Below, in pieces: positions 62,229 through 64,000 of a stretch of 64,000 nt of DNA (within the stretch, counting starts at the first letter, position 1; every line of letters begins with the position of its first letter). The position numbers were made by a program, and so were the translations under genes. Below the pieces are notes generated by a model. The model saw only the letters and a list, made by a program, of their open reading frames with translations. It was not told the origin of the DNA and made no database searches. Source of the DNA: Haloarcula japonica DSM 6131 (lineage in GTDB: Archaea > Halobacteriota > Halobacteria > Halobacteriales > Haloarculaceae); assembly GCF_000336635.1 (NCBI RefSeq), contig NZ_AOLY01000007.1, forward strand, positions 123,413 through 187,412, given 5' to 3'.

Positions 62229-63023
62229 TCATCGTCCGACGAACTCCGGCCGGCGGTCGGTCAGGAACGCCTCGACGCCCTCCTCGTGGTCGGCCGTCTC
62301 GAAGACGATGCCCTGGGCCGTTGCCTCGTCGCGCTGGGCGCGGTCGAAGGACTTCTCTAGACCGTCCTGAAGCAGCCGCTTGGAATGCCGGAGGGCAATG
62401 GTTGGCCCATCGGCAATGCGGCTGACAGTCGCCGCGACTTCGGACTCGAACGCCTCGGCGTCGTAGACGTGGTTGAACAGGCCTAGTTCCGCAGCTCGGT
62501 CGGCGTCCAGAATCTCGCCGGTGAACACCAGCTCCTTTGCGACGTTGGTCCCGACAATACGGGGGAGCAGATACGACGTGCCGGCATCGACGCTGAGGCC
62601 GACCTGCCGGAACACGAAGCCGATGCTGGCCGACTCGCTCGCCAGCTGGATGTCACAGGCGATCGCGAGGTTCGCGCCGGCCCCGACGGCCGACCCGTCG
62701 ACCTTCGCGACGGTCGGGACCGGCAGTGCGACGACTCTGGCGATGGTGTCGCGGGTCCGCCGGGCCAGTTCGCTGACGGCGTCGTCGGTCGGGTCGTCGT
62801 TCGTGAGCCGCTCGCTCATTCCCTCGATGTCGCCGCCGGCCGAGAACGACTCGCCAGTGCCTTCGATGACGACACATCGAACATCGGACGCTGTCTCGAT
62901 AGTGTCGAGGTGGCGCTCCAAGGCGTCGTATACGGGCTGTGTGAGTGCGTTCCGCGTTTCCGGTTCGTTCAGCGTCAGCGTGGCGATGCCGTCGTTGATC
63001 GAGAGTAGTACGGACTCGCTCAC
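62229..63023 (-). CDS. Enoyl-CoA hydratase/isomerase family protein
   Basis: A 264-residue crotonase. The oxyanion-hole region ESFSAGGDIEGM and GSAVGAGANLAIACD are present. Both catalytic Glu positions of hydratases are replaced: Asn in GAGANLAIACD and no Glu in GFVFRQVGLSVDAGTSYLLP, with an Asp instead, as in PaaG-type isomerases. It may therefore isomerise double bonds or cleave rather than hydrate. It starts upstream of, and on the same strand as, the APH-type kinase and probably shares its transcript (43-base gap). Confidence 0.88.
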   Translation of the reverse strand: MSESVLLSINDGIATLTLNEPETRNALTQPVYDALERHLDTIETASDVRCVVIEGTGESFSAGGDIEGMSERLTNDDPTDDAVSELARRTRDTIARVVALPVPTVAKVDGSAVGAGANLAIACDIQLASESASIGFVFRQVGLSVDAGTSYLLPRIVGTNVAKELVFTGEILDADRAAELGLFNHVYDAEAFESEVAATVSRIADGPTIALRHSKRLLQDGLEKSFDRAQRDEATAQGIVFETADHEEGVEAFLTDRRPEFVGR

Positions 63024-63194
63024 CGGATATCACTCCGTTGTAGCTGCATGGGGCTGCTTCACACGGTTCTGGTATAAATTTACCGCTGGTTTACAGTTTC
63101 AGACAGCGCTGGGCACACACTGCTGGTGGCACGCCAAGGGCTACGGCAGCTACCAGGGCTAGTTTTAACATATCGGTCTGTGTTGACATGCAGT

Positions 63195-64000
63195 ATGCCA
63201 GGTGGTGCACCACTCAACCTCCGGTCATTCCTGTGGCGTGGCGAGAACGTGTTCCCCGACAGCGAGATCGTCTCGCGGACGCACCAGGGGATTCACCGAT
63301 ACACGATAGCGGAGTACGCCGAACGCGTACGAAAGCTGGCCTCAGCCCTCGAACAGGCAGGCATCGAACGCGGCGACAGAGTTGGGACGTTCGCCTGGAA
63401 CAACCACTGGCATCAGGAGGCCTACTACGGCGTCGCTTGCATGGGCGCACAGGTCCACATGATTAACCTCCTCTTGCCCGATGAGCACATCCAGCACATC
63501 GTAGCCGACGCCGAGGACGAAATTCTCATCGTCGACCCCGTCATGCTAGAAAAGCTCGAAGGGGCGTACGATGAGGAGGCGTTCGCCTCTGTCGAGCAGT
63601 ACATCGTGATGGGCGACACCGTCCCCGAAACGTCGCTGGAGCCAGTCGTCGATTACGAATCGTTCATCGCCGACGGCGACCCCGACTACTCCTTCCCGCA
63701 ACTGCCCGAGGACCAGCCGGCGGGGATGTGCTACACGTCCGGGACAACAGGCAAGCCGAAAGGCGTCGAGTACACCCAAAAGATGTACTGGACACAGGTC
63801 ATGTCGCTGATGACTAGCCAGGCCGGTATCAAGACCGACGACGTGGAACTGACGTACGTTCCGATGTTCCACGTCAGCGGCTGGTGTCGCCCGTTCACGA
63901 CCATCGCTGCCGGAGCCAAGACGGTCCTCCCCGGGCCGAATCCGTCGGCCGAGGATCTAGCAAAGCTCATCGAAGAAGAGGACGTGACCGTCTCCGCAGC
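63195..64000 (+). CDS. Acyl-CoA ligase (AMP-forming), cut by window end
   Basis: The first 268 residues of an AMP-binding acyl-CoA synthetase, running off the end of the window. The ATP-binding motif MCYTSGTTGKPKGVEYT is at about residues 177-193, and VPMFHVSGWC follows. It would activate fatty acids or hydroxy acids to their CoA esters, feeding the island. The ATG at 63195 follows an AT-rich element (agttttaacatatcgg) at the distance of a leaderless promoter. Confidence 0.9.
   Translation, partial: MPGGAPLNLRSFLWRGENVFPDSEIVSRTHQGIHRYTIAEYAERVRKLASALEQAGIERGDRVGTFAWNNHWHQEAYYGVACMGAQVHMINLLLPDEHIQHIVADAEDEILIVDPVMLEKLEGAYDEEAFASVEQYIVMGDTVPETSLEPVVDYESFIADGDPDYSFPQLPEDQPAGMCYTSGTTGKPKGVEYTQKMYWTQVMSLMTSQAGIKTDDVELTYVPMFHVSGWCRPFTTIAAGAKTVLPGPNPSAEDLAKLIEEEDVTVSA

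Noticed and set aside
1-64000. CRISPR array, rRNA operon, integrase or complete insertion sequence
   Set aside because: No regularly spaced direct repeats, rRNA-like stretches, integrase or transposase motifs were seen anywhere in the window.

Overview
The window comes from an extremely halophilic archaeon, most likely Haloarcula or a close relative. The base composition is GC-rich, the predicted proteins are very acidic (Asp/Glu-rich, Lys-poor), and the gene content is haloarchaeal: TFB, ribosomal protein L15e, RIO2 kinase, archaeal FtsZ with ribbon-helix-helix partners, many HTH-10 (bacterio-opsin-activator type) regulators, a SAMP-like ubiquitin-like modifier, and a Bat/CrtB/lycopene cyclase/Brp-Blh set. 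All family names rest on motifs read by eye and memory of the families; no database search was run.

Layout. 0.1-4.8 kb: retinal/carotenoid cluster (Bat-like sensor-regulator, phytoene synthase, lycopene cyclase, beta-carotene cleavage enzyme) with no opsin inside the window. 4.8-5.8 kb: small membrane protein and L15e. 6-10.3 kb: a tungsten/molybdopterin-type aldehyde:ferredoxin oxidoreductase (AOR) with two beta-grasp proteins, a probable MoaD-related C-terminal-domain protein and three unknown conserved proteins. 10.4-17.3 kb: hydroxyacid dehydrogenase, HTH-10 regulator, TFB, HpcH/HpaI aldolase, cupin, methyltransferase, aldo-keto reductase. 17.4-22.2 kb: SppA peptidase, DUF4350 protein, a broken ABC solute-binding lipoprotein gene, a second AOR and a NifU-like protein. 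22.3-28.6 kb: DtxR-family regulator operon, RIO2, membrane proteins, thioesterase and MsrA. 28.7-43.8 kb: an orphan NuoCD, regulators, lipoate ligase, endonuclease IV, membrane and lipoproteins, a CrtI-like flavoprotein, NcsA and others. 43.9-46.5 kb: an RHH-ftsZ operon, an RHH/zinc-ribbon gene and tRNA-Tyr. 46.6-53.3 kb: aminotransferase, aldo-keto reductase, YihY/BrkB protein, HTH-10 regulator, PRC-like and copper-binding small proteins. 54.1-64 kb: an acyl-CoA catabolism island.

The most interesting system is in the acyl-CoA island. A HAD hydrolase, an acyl-CoA dehydrogenase with ACAD10/11 hallmarks and an APH-type kinase lie within 5.4 kb. These are the three domains fused in animal ACAD10. 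With the neighbouring hydroxyacyl-CoA dehydrogenase/hydratase fusion, crotonase and acyl-CoA ligase they suggest a phosphorylation-dependent route for 4-hydroxyacyl-CoA breakdown. Second in interest is the AOR neighbourhood, where a diglycine-less MoaD-like protein sits beside a SAMP-like diglycine protein.

Regulatory structure of note: a shared TTYGGCRTAYGCCRAA palindrome on both sides of an HTH-10 gene (also upstream of tfb); two TTAGG-N4-CCTAA boxes flanking a TATA element ahead of the DtxR operon; a large structured leader plus GTTTAC repeats ahead of the RHH-ftsZ operon; an 80-bp hairpin filling one intergenic gap; and two other hairpin-rich intergenic stretches.
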